A DNA stretch of 64,000 bases from Amylostereum areolatum (Eukaryota > Basidiomycota > Agaricomycetes > Russulales > Stereaceae): positions 1,984,001-2,048,000 of the forward strand of contig SAXG01000002.1 of assembly GCA_012932865.1 (NCBI GenBank), in the 5' to 3' direction. The notes under the pieces were generated by a model, which did no database searches, was not told the DNA's origin, and saw only the letters and a program-made list of their open reading frames with translations. The position numbers and the translations under genes were made by a program. Positions 10,712-20,816 of the stretch are shown here, piece after piece (the stretch's first letter is position 1; each line of letters begins with the position of its first letter).

Positions 10712-11612
10712 AGCAGTTTAAGAGAATGAAATCCGAAGTCTACGAGAAAGAAACGGTAAACAATAGGGTCATGGTGGCGAGGCAAAAGGTGGAACGAATA
10801 AGGACCTTTGTGTTCAAGTTTTCCTGATGATGATGTCTGACGCCGTCCATGCCCTCCCATTTATAGTCGCCTTTCCGCTCTGATTCCGTGTGCAGTCCGC
10901 GTAAATTCCGAGAGCAGGACCCCATTCTCGGGAACGAACCAGATACTACCTGGTAAAGGAGACTGCGTTGCGGGGCCGTGTCCCATCGTTACACGTGTAC
11001 GTGGTTCCGCATTATGTGCTGAGTCAATGCTGAGTGGACCAGTGGTGCCGGTGATCATCCAGTGGGCGTGCTGATGGATAGTTGTAATGTGTAGGGTCCT
11101 TTCCTGCTCGGAAGTGCCACGGAATAGTGGGCCTACGTGAACATGGAGTTGTCTGTTTGGATGCCGAGCTTGAATGGACCTGAGCGCTCAGCGCAGGGTT
11201 GACCGGTGACCTCCAAGTTCGACCAACAACATCGTTTCAAAGGACGAGAGATGTAGAATTGATGTAAAATCAGAGTATCTCCTCGCAATTGTTGGAGTCG
11301 TGACTGGTAACTCAGGGTATGACTGTAAGCTGCAAGCTGTAAGGGTCGCTGCCAGAAGTCGCCCGCAAGGGTAGCAGCTTACATACTTACGTCCGATTTA
11401 TAGCACCATTCTGTCCTATTCTATAACCTAAGCCAGTTATCTAGAATAGGCTTACATACACGGGGGAAAAGCTATTGCGTACTCGTTACTCAACTGGCTC
11501 GTATGATTTCAGCTCGATTGTCTTCCACCACGTTTAACCGTTAAGGTATTCTTGCCGCCGACTCGACCACGAGAGACCGTCTACAAGTACATATCTTTCA
11601 TTCTCTCCCACC
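10712..11612. other. Intergenic between oxidase A promoter and oxidase B 3' end
   Basis: Contains the TATAAAT element of copy A (minus strand, 10859-10865). Otherwise AT-richer sequence with no convincing exon. Confidence 0.5.
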
Positions 11613-13521
11613 TCATGCGTTTGCAACAGCAGTTCCCTTCAACGCGTTCATCTCCGCGCCCAAGATGTGCGTGGATGACCCCCCCAGATTGAGCGGAAAA
11701 CGAAGTTCGGTCGACCCGCGAGGCGGCCCAGGCTGGGAAGGACCTCCAAAAACGGGGGGTATTTCACCGTGGAACATTGTGTTGTTTGGACAAAACTTGA
11801 AGTCGACGTCGGCCACTGGCATCTGTACGATAGGAGCCTCGCCACGGGAAGTGCTAGGCAACGGCTGTGTGATGGGCCCGGATGACTTGGACGTGACGCG
11901 CAAGGGCTTCAGGTCAGGCTTGTCCAATATCTTCCTCACCGTATACAGCGCGGACTCGACGGCGCCTGTGATCCATGTGTGGTGGTACGACAAATGTTCT
12001 CCCGCGAAGAAAATCTTCCCCTCTGGCTCACGAGCTCGATCAAAGCGATCCGCGAATTGGCCTGGGAGGAACATGGCGTCCCCGGTCGCCGTCGACTCCG
12101 ACCAGACTGCGTCCGCCGTCTCGATGAGTTGGTCGTAGACATCGATAACGTTTCCGTCCTTGTCCTCCAGACCATCGTACATTTCGTGAACGCAGTGCAA
12201 AGCGAGGCTGCGGCGTTCGATGGGTGTGAGGGGGAGCCATGTACCCGCATCGGTCATCCTATTTCATCATGAAGGCCGATGTAAGACAGAGCCGGAAGGT
12301 GGGGGGCATGCATAGTACTCACCAGGCATATACCAAGAGCACGCCAGGCCCCGTGGATCCAATGCCGTTGGACGGATACACAATCCAGCGGATGGGAAGG
12401 TCCGTTGTATCTTGTCCTCCGTGCGACTTCGGCGGCACCTGCTCCCAGAAACGCGTCTTGAAGCGCATGCCCATTTTGTACAGTGCTTCGAAATGGATCG
12501 ACCGAATCGCCATCTCCTTCGCCGGACTCCAGCGCGGACGGTCCGCGATCATCTTTAGCGCCGCAGGAGGTATGGCCATGATGACGCGGTCGAAAGTGGC
12601 AGACAGAACGCCGTTGTAACCGACAGCGGTCACTGTGACTCGTCCGTCGTTCGTATTCTGGAGACTCGTCACCCGCGCGCCGAACGTGATGTTCCTGTAT
12701 CCGACCAGGGAAGCCATCGCCAGCGGCAGCCGACTCATGCCATGTTTGATCGTCTTCCACTCCTTCACGTCGAAATCCATGTTCTGCATGATGAGCTCTG
12801 GAACGCTCAGCGCGAACTGGTTCGTCTGCGACATGACCGTCTCGACGAAGTCGATAACGTTCGTGGGCCATCCGTGGACGGAGGAGCAGTAGAAGCGGAA
12901 GGAATAATTGTCAAACTTGTCGACAATTCCGCGAAAGGTTTTCTCGAAGTCAGAGCTCTCCTTCAGGTCTTTGACGAAGTGGCCGATCGCCTCCTGCATG
13001 AGATCACCGGCGGACTTATTCTTGTATTCATCGTCTACCTCCCAGTCGATCGAGGATGGGGTGATGATCGAAGCGATATGAGCGTCATCGCCCTCGTCGG
13101 GAGTGCAGCCGTTGATATAAATGCGATTTCCCGGCGCAGAAAGCACATACGTGATAAGGTCGACCTGTGTATCCTTGGGAAGTTGGAAGGATTGAATGTA
13201 CTTGATGAGTTCGAAGGTGTTGTGATGGAAGGAAGAGTTGGGGATGCGCATTGCACCGGCCTCGAAGTACTGATCATTTTGCGTGGTGAAGTAGTGGGTA
13301 TGAACGCGCCCGCCGATGCGATGGGTGCCCTCGAAGATCCGGACATGGTGACCTTCGCGCTGTAGAAGAAGTGCGGAATATAGTCCAGCGATACCACCCC
13401 CAACGATGGCAACGTTCAATCGTCTCCGGCCCTTCCCCAAAGTACCTTGCGAATCTATACAGCATTTAATACATCGGAAGATTGCATGCTATGGGTTTTA
13501 CGCACCTTCTGCAAGCGACAT
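11613..13521 (-). CDS. L-amino-acid-oxidase-type flavin amine oxidase, copy B (with C-terminal tail)
   Basis: Exons 13521-13506, 13454-12323, 12258-11613; 597 aa with consistent phases. It starts MSLAED..., then VAIVGGGIAGLYSALLL, FEGTHRIGGRVHTHYF, YFEAGAMRIP and FAGEHLSYHHTWITGA, the same motif order as copy A. Beyond the oxidase fold is an extra tail of about 100 residues: Pro/Ser linker, VADVDFKFCPNNTMF, a Pro/Gly stretch, then HILGAEMNALKG. This tail is conserved in copy C and survives as a relic in A, but I recognise no domain. The first intron has the same donor (GTGCGT) and position as in A. No signal peptide. Expected activity is FAD-dependent amino-acid oxidation releasing H2O2 and ammonia; substrate unknown. 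The upstream flank is shared with copy C, pointing to duplication of gene plus promoter. Confidence 0.9.
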
Positions 13522-14457
13522 GTCGTTTGTTCAAGTGGGGATAGTTTCGGGAAGCGTGCGACGAGAATAAGAAAGGGAAAGGGGTAGGATAGACAAGTAG
13601 GGTATACTTTGCTTTGGGGGTTCTCGAGGTGCGTCAATGGGTGACATCGATACGCCTATATGTAGTACCACGATCCGTGAATATCCCGAATGCAGTGCCT
13701 CGTGTACATACTTACTTGGGCGTAGTTCACTGGCTTGGCTGGGACAAATTGTAGGCCATCTATTGATGCGCGTGTTTGTTCTGTTGTGCTTGTAGTGCCA
13801 AAGGGGCGTCTCTTTGCCTGACAGAGATTCCAGACTGCTCCAGTACGGAGATCTTGCACGGAATGGCTACGGAATTGTCGCCAAGCGTTTGGGTTGGTCT
13901 TGCACACAGATAACTGACGGCCGAAGTTCATCACCGGTATGGTCGCCTCTTCAAGATCCTGGATGATCCAGATATCACTGCCATGGTGATATTCTGTAGT
14001 GACCGTTTCTCGGCTGTGCTTATCGTACGGCATCCTCTGTCCTTCGCGTCCGAGCACTCTGACATCAACCGTCAGCTGAGCAGTGAAACGCCACCGCAGA
14101 ACCGCAACAAGCGCTTACCTGCCTCGTTCCCTATATCCCTAACGTCGACTTTCGCGCCCAAGCGAACAGTAGTATCATTGCTTACAAGCATCGTTAATAA
14201 GGAAGGCTACAGAGCACAAATGAGCAGGGTGGGACAACAACGCCCATAGTGAAACACAACGAAGCACTGACATGGTAAATATGAATATTTTAGCGAGGTC
14301 CTTTTCTTCCAGTCCAGCATCTCGCCCCAACGCTTGCCTCATCTGCCAGTGGGCAGTGCCATCAAGACCTTCCACACTGTGACGATCCTGAGGGGGAGAC
14401 GACCCCGAGTCCAGTTCGCGGGGTGACTCGTGGTTTCGTCAGGCTGAGGAAGCGAAC
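13522..14457. other. Upstream flank of oxidase B, similar to the flank of oxidase C
   Basis: Sequence around 14212-14290 is clearly similar to 20618-20697 upstream of copy C (shared ACGAAGCACTGACAT and neighbouring blocks), so the duplication extended past the gene. A 133-codon minus-strand ORF (14057-13656) has protein-like composition, a GTAAGT donor after NYAQ near 13706 and a possible acceptor upstream, but its phases do not join into a gene. It may be an exon remnant. Confidence 0.45.
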
Positions 14458-15415
14458 CTAGGCCACGTCGTCGAGGAATTCTTGAAGGTTGTCAAAATAC
14501 AAATTGGCACCGGGGAACTCCCCCTTGACGAGATCCCAGACCCACTCGAAGAGAGTGGCGAAGGTGATGTCGGAGCCATCCGTTCCCTCGTTCGTCCCGC
14601 CAGTGAGCAACGCAACAAACTCACCGACGGCGGAGACGATGAGAGATCCAGAATCGCCCGCTTTGGAGAAGGTGCCGGAGTCGTGCTCGTGAGAAAGGAT
14701 GAGCACCTCGAGCGAGTCCACATTGCCGATAGGGAAGTACTTGCGGACGAAAGACATAAACCTGGTGAGCGTGCCGACGGTGGTGTTGGTAGTGAAGCCG
14801 CGCTTGAGAACGCGACGAATGCGATCGCCTTGGAGGTTCAAGGTATTGGGGTTGTTGACCTGATCGGCGGTGAGCACACCTCCGAGAGTAAGGAGACCGT
14901 CGTCGGGGTACTTGAACTCGGATGGGACGTCGATACGTTCGTACATCAAGGCTTTGAGCTTCGAAGGGGACGACTCTGGACCTGGAAGAGAGACGTACAT
15001 TTCAGATCAGCGGCATTCAATGAAAATAGACTAGCACCGCACCAAGGCTCAGAACGTTGCCGACCATGTGCTTGAACTTCTCCTTGTACAGCTCGATGAC
15101 GCATAGGTCGCGGGTATAGCGGTAAGGAGCAACACCGACACCGATGGGGGGAGCCCAGCGGACGAACCCAATGACTCGGTCCTTGGACTTGCTCCACCTC
15201 TTCTTGATGTCGACAAAGAACTTCTTGAGATTGTCGATCTTGGTGCGCGTCTTGGCAAGCTCGGCCTCGTTCTCGTCCAGCTTGGTCTGCGACTCTTCAA
15301 CGTTGATTCGATCCCGCACCCTAGTTCTGAGTGTGTCGATTTTCTTCTCGAGAGATTCGACCGAGTCAATGTGCATGCCAATAAGGGCCTGGATGGAGGC
15401 TAGGTAGTTTTTGAA

Positions 15416-15430
15416 CGCGCGCGCGCGCGC
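15416..15430 (+). repeat. CG dinucleotide microsatellite inside a coding exon
   Basis: Fifteen nucleotides of alternating C and G within the S1-like gene. The reading frame before it (SAPKKEIRVM) and after it (FKNYLASIQALIG) differ, so the repeat length is what breaks the frame. Confidence 0.8.
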
Positions 15431-16471
15431 ATCACACGGATCTCCTTCTTGGGTGCAGATTCTGACGAGGGGCTAGAGTCAGGAAAGCTCTTGAATTCTC
15501 AAGGGTGTCAAGTGGAAACGTACCGTTGTAGCGATATAACTCATTGTCCCCGTTGAACGAGAAGACGTTGTGACGGACAGTGATGGCATAGAGCTTGTCG
15601 CCGACGCGGAAGTAGGGACCAAGAGTGCCCTGCATAGTAGTCTTACGACCAGCAATGGGAAGACTGAGGGGAACAGAGAGGTTGCCGATGACGTCGTTAA
15701 GAGGGTCACCGTCTTCAACGGGGCGGAAAAGGGCTGGACCATGACCGTACAAAGTCTTGTAGACCGACTCACGGTAGGCGATGTCGATGTTCTGGACCTG
15801 AAGCGAGTCGAGGAAGGCACGGATGTCCTTGGATGACTCGTGCGCAACGGCACCGGTGAGAGTCTCGGGCAAGACGCCAATCCAGATGGTAGGGTTGGTG
15901 TAGTGACGTTCTCCATCCTCAACAGGCTGGATGGGTGGGATATAATCGTAGGTGACGTCTTCGTCTTCGTCGTCGTCGTCCTCCTCCTCGATCTCCTGGT
16001 CCGCCTTCTTGTTAAGCCCACGTGAAACGAACGAAATCGACAGATGAGACTCTGATGTTCCTTTGGTCGAGTAACTCCACAACCTTAGAACGAACGTTAG
16101 TCAAGAAATTGTTGCGTAACGAGAAGGCCACGCACTCGGTCGCGAATTGTGTCCCACATTCCATTCTGACCGAACTCGTGACTATCTGGAACGGCAACGA
16201 CTCTCATGAGGCGCTTGTACGCCTCAGGGCCATCGGGTTCCTCGAATTTGTCGTCAGAGGTTCTATAAATGAGCTTGGGCCTGCGTCCTTTAGACCCACA
16301 CCGGCCATAGTAAAGATTCGCCTCAAATCCTGGAACTTCGTAGGGACTGGATTCATTGCTGGACCACAGCTATCTTCATCAGAGGATAGGACCGCGCGCT
16401 CGAGTGCTTTTTCGGAGCAACTGGTGATCGAACTCTGGGATCTTGACGTATTCCTCGAACCCCACCCCGAC

Positions 16472-16488
16472 AAAAAAAAAAAAAAAAA
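16472..16488 (+). repeat. Poly-A tract (17 nt)
   Basis: Seventeen consecutive A on the plus strand (T on the coding strand), between a possible start peptide and the first conserved block of the disrupted S1-like gene. Homopolymers of this length are prone to slippage and sequencing error. Confidence 0.8.
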
Positions 16489-16532
16489 CCCAAGAAAAAG
16501 TTGGGAGTCGGGCCTGGACTCGATGGGAACAT

Positions 16533-17040
16533 CTAGGCTACACCAAAATCAATGGTTCTGGCCGGGACAGGAAAAATACCCTTTTCAGGATATCCTCATC
16601 ACGTCATACCCCCCCGTACAATGATGCTGGTGTGCTCGAGCAGTGTCCGAGCTTTCGACGCTCTCAATTGGGGCAGACATAAGTAGTACGTAGAGAGTAG
16701 TTTTCAAGTGAGAAAAGATTTGATGAGCGAGTTGAGAGAAGTAAAGTGGTTCGAGAAAAGGTAAAGCGACAGCTTTTTCTCCTGTCCTGGGACCTGGTCT
16801 CGAAGAGAATAGGGTTTTCCCAAAAAGGAAGTCTCATCATTTTCTCCCTCCTTCCCAATTCGGCTTGCCACCGGTCGTCCCGGGTCTTCTTTGCCTGTCT
16901 CTTGTACTTGAACGGTGACTGAACCGTGTTCTCCACCGTCTTTCACTCATTTCGCTTCACGATACCCTATTTATTCTATACGAGACGCGATGGAAATATA
17001 ACATGGACCTATACCTCCGCTTCCTTCCCTCTTTCTCGAG
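16533..17040. other. Intergenic between the disrupted S1-like gene and the helicase relic
   Basis: No credible exon. Short Lys/Arg-rich ORFs on the minus strand are unsupported. Confidence 0.45.
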
Positions 17041-18009
17041 AAATCAGCCTGGATATCAGATACAGCTCAAGACACGGCGGCACATCAAGCGCATCAACTT
17101 GTGTACACAGCAACAGGAAGATATCTCTTCGAGAAGACCAGCTCACGACACGGTGCTTATCTCACTGGCAAGACCATGCAGATCATCGTGGCCGTGCTCC
17201 TCAACCCGGACAAGGCCGTTCTGATGATGTCGCCACTGAAGCACCTCCATAACTCCATGGTACGTGTATCTGCATCGCATTTTCGCTTTTAATTGACTAC
17301 ATATGTAATAGGCCGAAGAGATTGCGACAACAACCGGAGTCTGAGCGATCGCCGTTAACCAGGACATCTGCCACGATACCCGGAAGGATCTGTGGACTGT
17401 GCGTAACCTCGGCCTCACATTCGGACAGTTTTGACGTTAGTTATATAGGATACAGAAACTGGAAAATATAGGATCGTATTACTATTGACATCTTCTGAGC
17501 AACGCGGAACCATCGACGGCCATGCCACTCGGTTCTCTTGCCTTATCAAGGGCAGCGCACGTTTCCGAGGCTCTCTTGTACGCAACATCGTCGACGAGGC
17601 TCATCTCATATGCCTTTGGGGTCAACCTAGCATCATCAAGCCTTCATTCCGAGGGGCCTGGAGCCGTATTCGCTCACACCTCGCTGCAGGAACACCCATT
17701 CCTCTTCTCACCGCGACCGCCCCTCGCCATATCGTTGACTCCTGGAATCGATCCGTGCATCTTGGCTCTGACTTCGCCGTTATCAAGACTATCCCAAACC
17801 GCCCCGATCAAACCTTTGCTGTGTGCCCCATCTATGGCGACCTCAAGGATTTCTGCAATTTTAGTATGCTGGTGCCGAACGACATCGAAGAACGCTTTCA
17901 CCGAGACACTTTTCGTTTGAGTCTCACTACCATAAGGAAAGGCTATCGTACAGTAACCGCGTACAATACTTCTTGTTTCTTCTGTTCTTCCTACCGATAT
18001 AAAGCGTGA
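17041..18009 (+). pseudogene. RecQ-like DEAH helicase relic
   Basis: Plus-strand frames contain a degenerate Walker A (LTGKTMQIIVA, motif I), MMSPLKHLHNSM (motif Ia region), an intron at 17260-17311 with good ends (GTACGT, AATAG), then an in-frame TGA at 17342-17344 right after ATTTGV. Further on are IVDEAHLICLWG (motif II, DEAH) and LLTATAP (motif III), followed by PNRPDQTFAV. Order and motifs match the RecQ-type helicases that are multicopy in Agaricomycete genomes and may be mobile or subtelomeric. The C-terminal helicase lobe (motifs IV-VI) and the N-terminus are missing, and a second gap lies between 17400 and 17485. It is a fragment, not a working gene. It sits between the two duplicated oxidase units. 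Confidence 0.7.
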
Positions 18010-18041
18010 CCGCCGACGGAATCTTCCTCATACCCCTCTAC

Positions 18042-19845
18042 TTACTTCACGACGTCCGCGACCGCAGTCCCCTTCAGCTTGTTCATTTCCGCGCCAAGTA
18101 CGTGCATGGCCGACCCACCCATATTGAGTGGGAAGCTCGGCACCGTCGACGACCCAGGAGGTGGGCTACGGGACGGACCTCCGATCACTGGGGAGATCCC
18201 ACCGTAGAACATGGCGTTGTCTGGATAGAACTGGAATTCGACATCGGCCACGGGTCTCGGCACAACATGAATCGTGCCAGGGAGAGGGAGATGCGGGATC
18301 TTGATTGTGTCCAGAGGTTTCAAGTTAGGATCGCCTAATATCTCCCTCACCGTATAGAGCGCGGACTCGACAGCGCCCGTGATCCATGTGTGGTGGTATG
18401 ATAGATGTTCTCCCGCGAAGTATATGTTTCCCTCGGGCTCACGAGCTCGATCAAAGCGATCCGCGAATTGGCCTGGGAGGAACATGGCGTCCCCGGTCGC
18501 CGTCGACTCCGACCAAACCGCGTCCGCTGTCTCGATGAGCTGATCATAGACATCGATGACCTTCCCTTGAGCGATTTGGCCACCGTACATCTCGTGGATG
18601 CAGTGCAAGGCAAGACTGCGGCGCTCGATGGGTGTGAGGGGAAGCCATGTACGCGCATCGGTCATCCTATCCCATCATGAAGGCCGATGTAAGACAGAGC
18701 TGGAAGGTGGGGAGCACGCATATTACTCACCAGGCATATACCAAAAGTACGCCAGGTCCCGTCGATCCAATACCATTAGATGGATACACGATCCAGCGGA
18801 TGGGAAGGTCCGTTGTATCCTGTCCTCCAAGCGAGTTCGGCGGCACCTGCTCCCAGAAACGCGTCTTGAAGCGCATGCCCATTTTGTACAGTGCCTCGAA
18901 ATGAATCGACCGAATCGCCATCTCCTTCGCCGGACTCCAGCGCGGACGGTCCGCGATCATCTTCAGCGCCGCAGGGGGTACGGCCATGATGACGCGGTCG
19001 AAATCGGCGGACAAGACGCCGTTGTATCCAACGGTGGTGACTGTAACTCGTCCGTTGTTCGTATTCTGGAGACTTGTCACCCGTGCGCCGAACGTGATGT
19101 TCTGGTATCCGACCAGGAAGGCCATCGCCAACGGCAGCCGACTCATGCCATGTTCGATCGTCTTCCACTCCTTCACGTCGAAATCCATGTTCTGCATGAT
19201 GAGCTCTGGAACGCTCAGCGCGAACTGGTTTGTCTGAGACAAGACTGTCTCGACGAAGTCGATGACGTTCGTGGGCCATCCGCAGACAGAGGAGCAGTAG
19301 AAGCGGAAGGAATAGTTGTCAAACTTGTCGACAATTTCGCGGAAGGTTTTCTCGAAGTCGGAGCTGTTCTGCAGCTCATCAAGGAAGCCGCCAATCGCTT
19401 CCCGCATGAGGTCTTCGGCGGTCCTATTCTTGTATTTATCGTCTACCTGCCAGGCAACGGCGGCCGGGGTGACGGTTGCAGCGATCTGCGGCCGATCGCG
19501 ATGACGGCCGTTGATATAAGTGCGATTGCCAGGTGCAGAAAGAGCGTATTTGATCAGGCTGACTTGTGTATCCTCGGGAATATCGAAGAATTGAATGTAC
19601 TTGATGAGCTTGAAGGTGTTGTGATGAAAGGAAGAGTTGGGGATGCGCATTGCACCGGCCTCGAAGTACTGATCATCTTGCGTGGTGAAGTAATGGGTGT
19701 GCACGCGTCCACCTACGCGGTCGGTCCCCTCGAAGATACGGACACAATGGCCTTCGCGGTGCAGGAGAAGAGCCGAGTATAGACCTGAAATTCCTCCCCC
19801 GACGATGGCGATGTTTAAGGGGATTGGACGAAATATCGGAGGCAT
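18042..19845 (-). CDS. L-amino-acid-oxidase-type flavin amine oxidase, copy C (with tail)
   Basis: Using the ATG at 19845-19843, exons 19845-18731 and 18666-18042 give 579 aa in frame: IAIVGGGISGLYSALLL, FEGTDRVGGRVHTHYF, YFEAGAMRIP, then FAGEHLSYHHTWITGA and the tail VADVEFQFYPDNAMF ... HVLGAEMNKLKG. It is closest to copy B. The positional equivalent of the A/B first exon is ATG CCG TCG GAA G with donor GTACGC at 19954, but that frame runs on (SDASDISSNPL) and is shifted by one A relative to NIAIVGGG. Either this copy has a +1 frameshift at about 19810, or it starts at the internal ATG used here. A TATAAAT only 17 nt upstream of the 19954 ATG favours transcription starting downstream of it, hence the internal start. 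Core enzyme motifs are intact. Confidence 0.82.
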
Positions 19846-19971
19846 CGGAGGGCGTTGGGTCAGACAGTGTCGGGTCGACAATCCCTGTGGGACCTTCAGT
19901 CTTAAAAGAACCATACGCATGATCACCATCAGCATGCGTACCTTCCGACGGCATACTTATTCGAGAAGTAG

Positions 19972-19978
19972 ATTTATA
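19972..19978 (-). promoter_or_regulatory. TATA box of oxidase C
   Basis: Minus-strand TATAAAT, separated by 17 nt from the ATG at 19954 and about 126 nt from the ATG at 19845. Fungal TATA elements usually act about 30-100 nt before the transcript start, so the second ATG fits better. Confidence 0.5.
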
Positions 19979-20816
19979 GTGTATAGCTGAACACTGTATG
20001 AGAGATGACGATAAGAAGGGGAAAAGGACTGAAGACAGCTGGAGAATATTCACCGCGGGGTGATGGACCAATGGGTGAGGAACCAATGTAGACACCTACG
20101 CACTTATATGCAGTGTTCGGTCGTCCGTACATATTCCGAAAGTGCCTCGGTTTGGAAGTGTAGTTTCGTCGAGACACACCAACCCTTGCCCTTGCCATCT
20201 TCTCTATTTGCCAGGGATTGGTCCTCCGCGCCTCTTATTATAGTACGAAGGCGACCAGAGGATGCTTATCACGGAACGGCCATGGAACAGGGTAGCCAGG
20301 TATTCAGCGGGCTAGCGTTCTGGCGAAAAGATGGTAAACGAGATTCTAGCGGGCTGGTGTCCTTCGGATTGCCCTCTTGCGCTCGGAACGAAGTCGTATC
20401 GATAGTACCGTTGGGATTATGTGAGTGGCCTCCAAGTGGCTGCCATCGCACGGCACAATCAGCAAGTACGCACAAGGGCTCCCACCAAGCCACACCTACT
20501 TGCAGTCAGTCATAAGGAAAGCTGCCGCGACGGCAGACACGTACGTATTTTATCCACTCGTGCACCGCGCAGATGAGAAACCTAGGGTCGCGTGTCCCGT
20601 ACATGTATTGGTATGGAAGACTACAAAGCATAAAACAGCAGGATGGGTCAACAGAACGCATAGTAAGACACGACGAAGCACTGACATAGTATGAATAGCT
20701 TAACAATGTCCCCAGTCTTTTCCTCCCCTTTCCCCTTCGCACAACTCAATCCAGTTCGGTGATTCTGCCACTTGCATCCGCGCTTGGACTGCACCACCTA
20801 CACGGGACCTTCGACA
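19979..20816. other. Upstream flank of oxidase C, similar to that of oxidase B
   Basis: Non-coding. Shares a diverged block (20618-20697) with 14212-14290 upstream of copy B, marking the extent of the duplication. No supported ORF. Confidence 0.5.

Larger units (their letters stand above)
14458..16532 (-). pseudogene. Disrupted trypsin-fold (GDSG) basidiomycete protein gene
   Basis: Recognisable coding blocks run in order on the minus strand: KIPEFDHQLLRKSTRARG, EVPGFEANLYYG, GMWDTIRDR, VSSVDFVRFTW, NPTIWIGVLPETLTG, a coiled-coil-like segment (SLEKKIDTLRTRVRD...), VRWAPPIGVGVAP, and finally SGTFSKAGDSGSLIVSA with ANLYFD at the end. GDSG recalls the catalytic-Ser motif of S1-like peptidases; it resembles a large uncharacterised Agaricomycete family. 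Introns 16135-16084, 15523-15462 and 15042-14982 are intact. The frame is broken at three places: stops at about 16370-16385, an extra T near 16018, and a (CG)n run at 15416-15430 that shifts frame. The putative ATG at 16532 is separated from the rest by a 17-T run. Read literally it cannot make the full protein. Sequencing error at the repeats is the alternative. Confidence 0.65.

Noticed and set aside
13656..14057. 133-codon ORF upstream of oxidase B as a separate gene
   Set aside because: Plausible composition and a GTAAGT at its end, but possible upstream exons do not join in phase and no homologous motif is recognised; noted only as a possible remnant.
18598..19782. 394-codon ORF on the plus strand
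   Set aside because: Exactly antisense to oxidase C; similar antisense ORFs occur opposite oxidases A and B. It is a codon-bias shadow with no motif.
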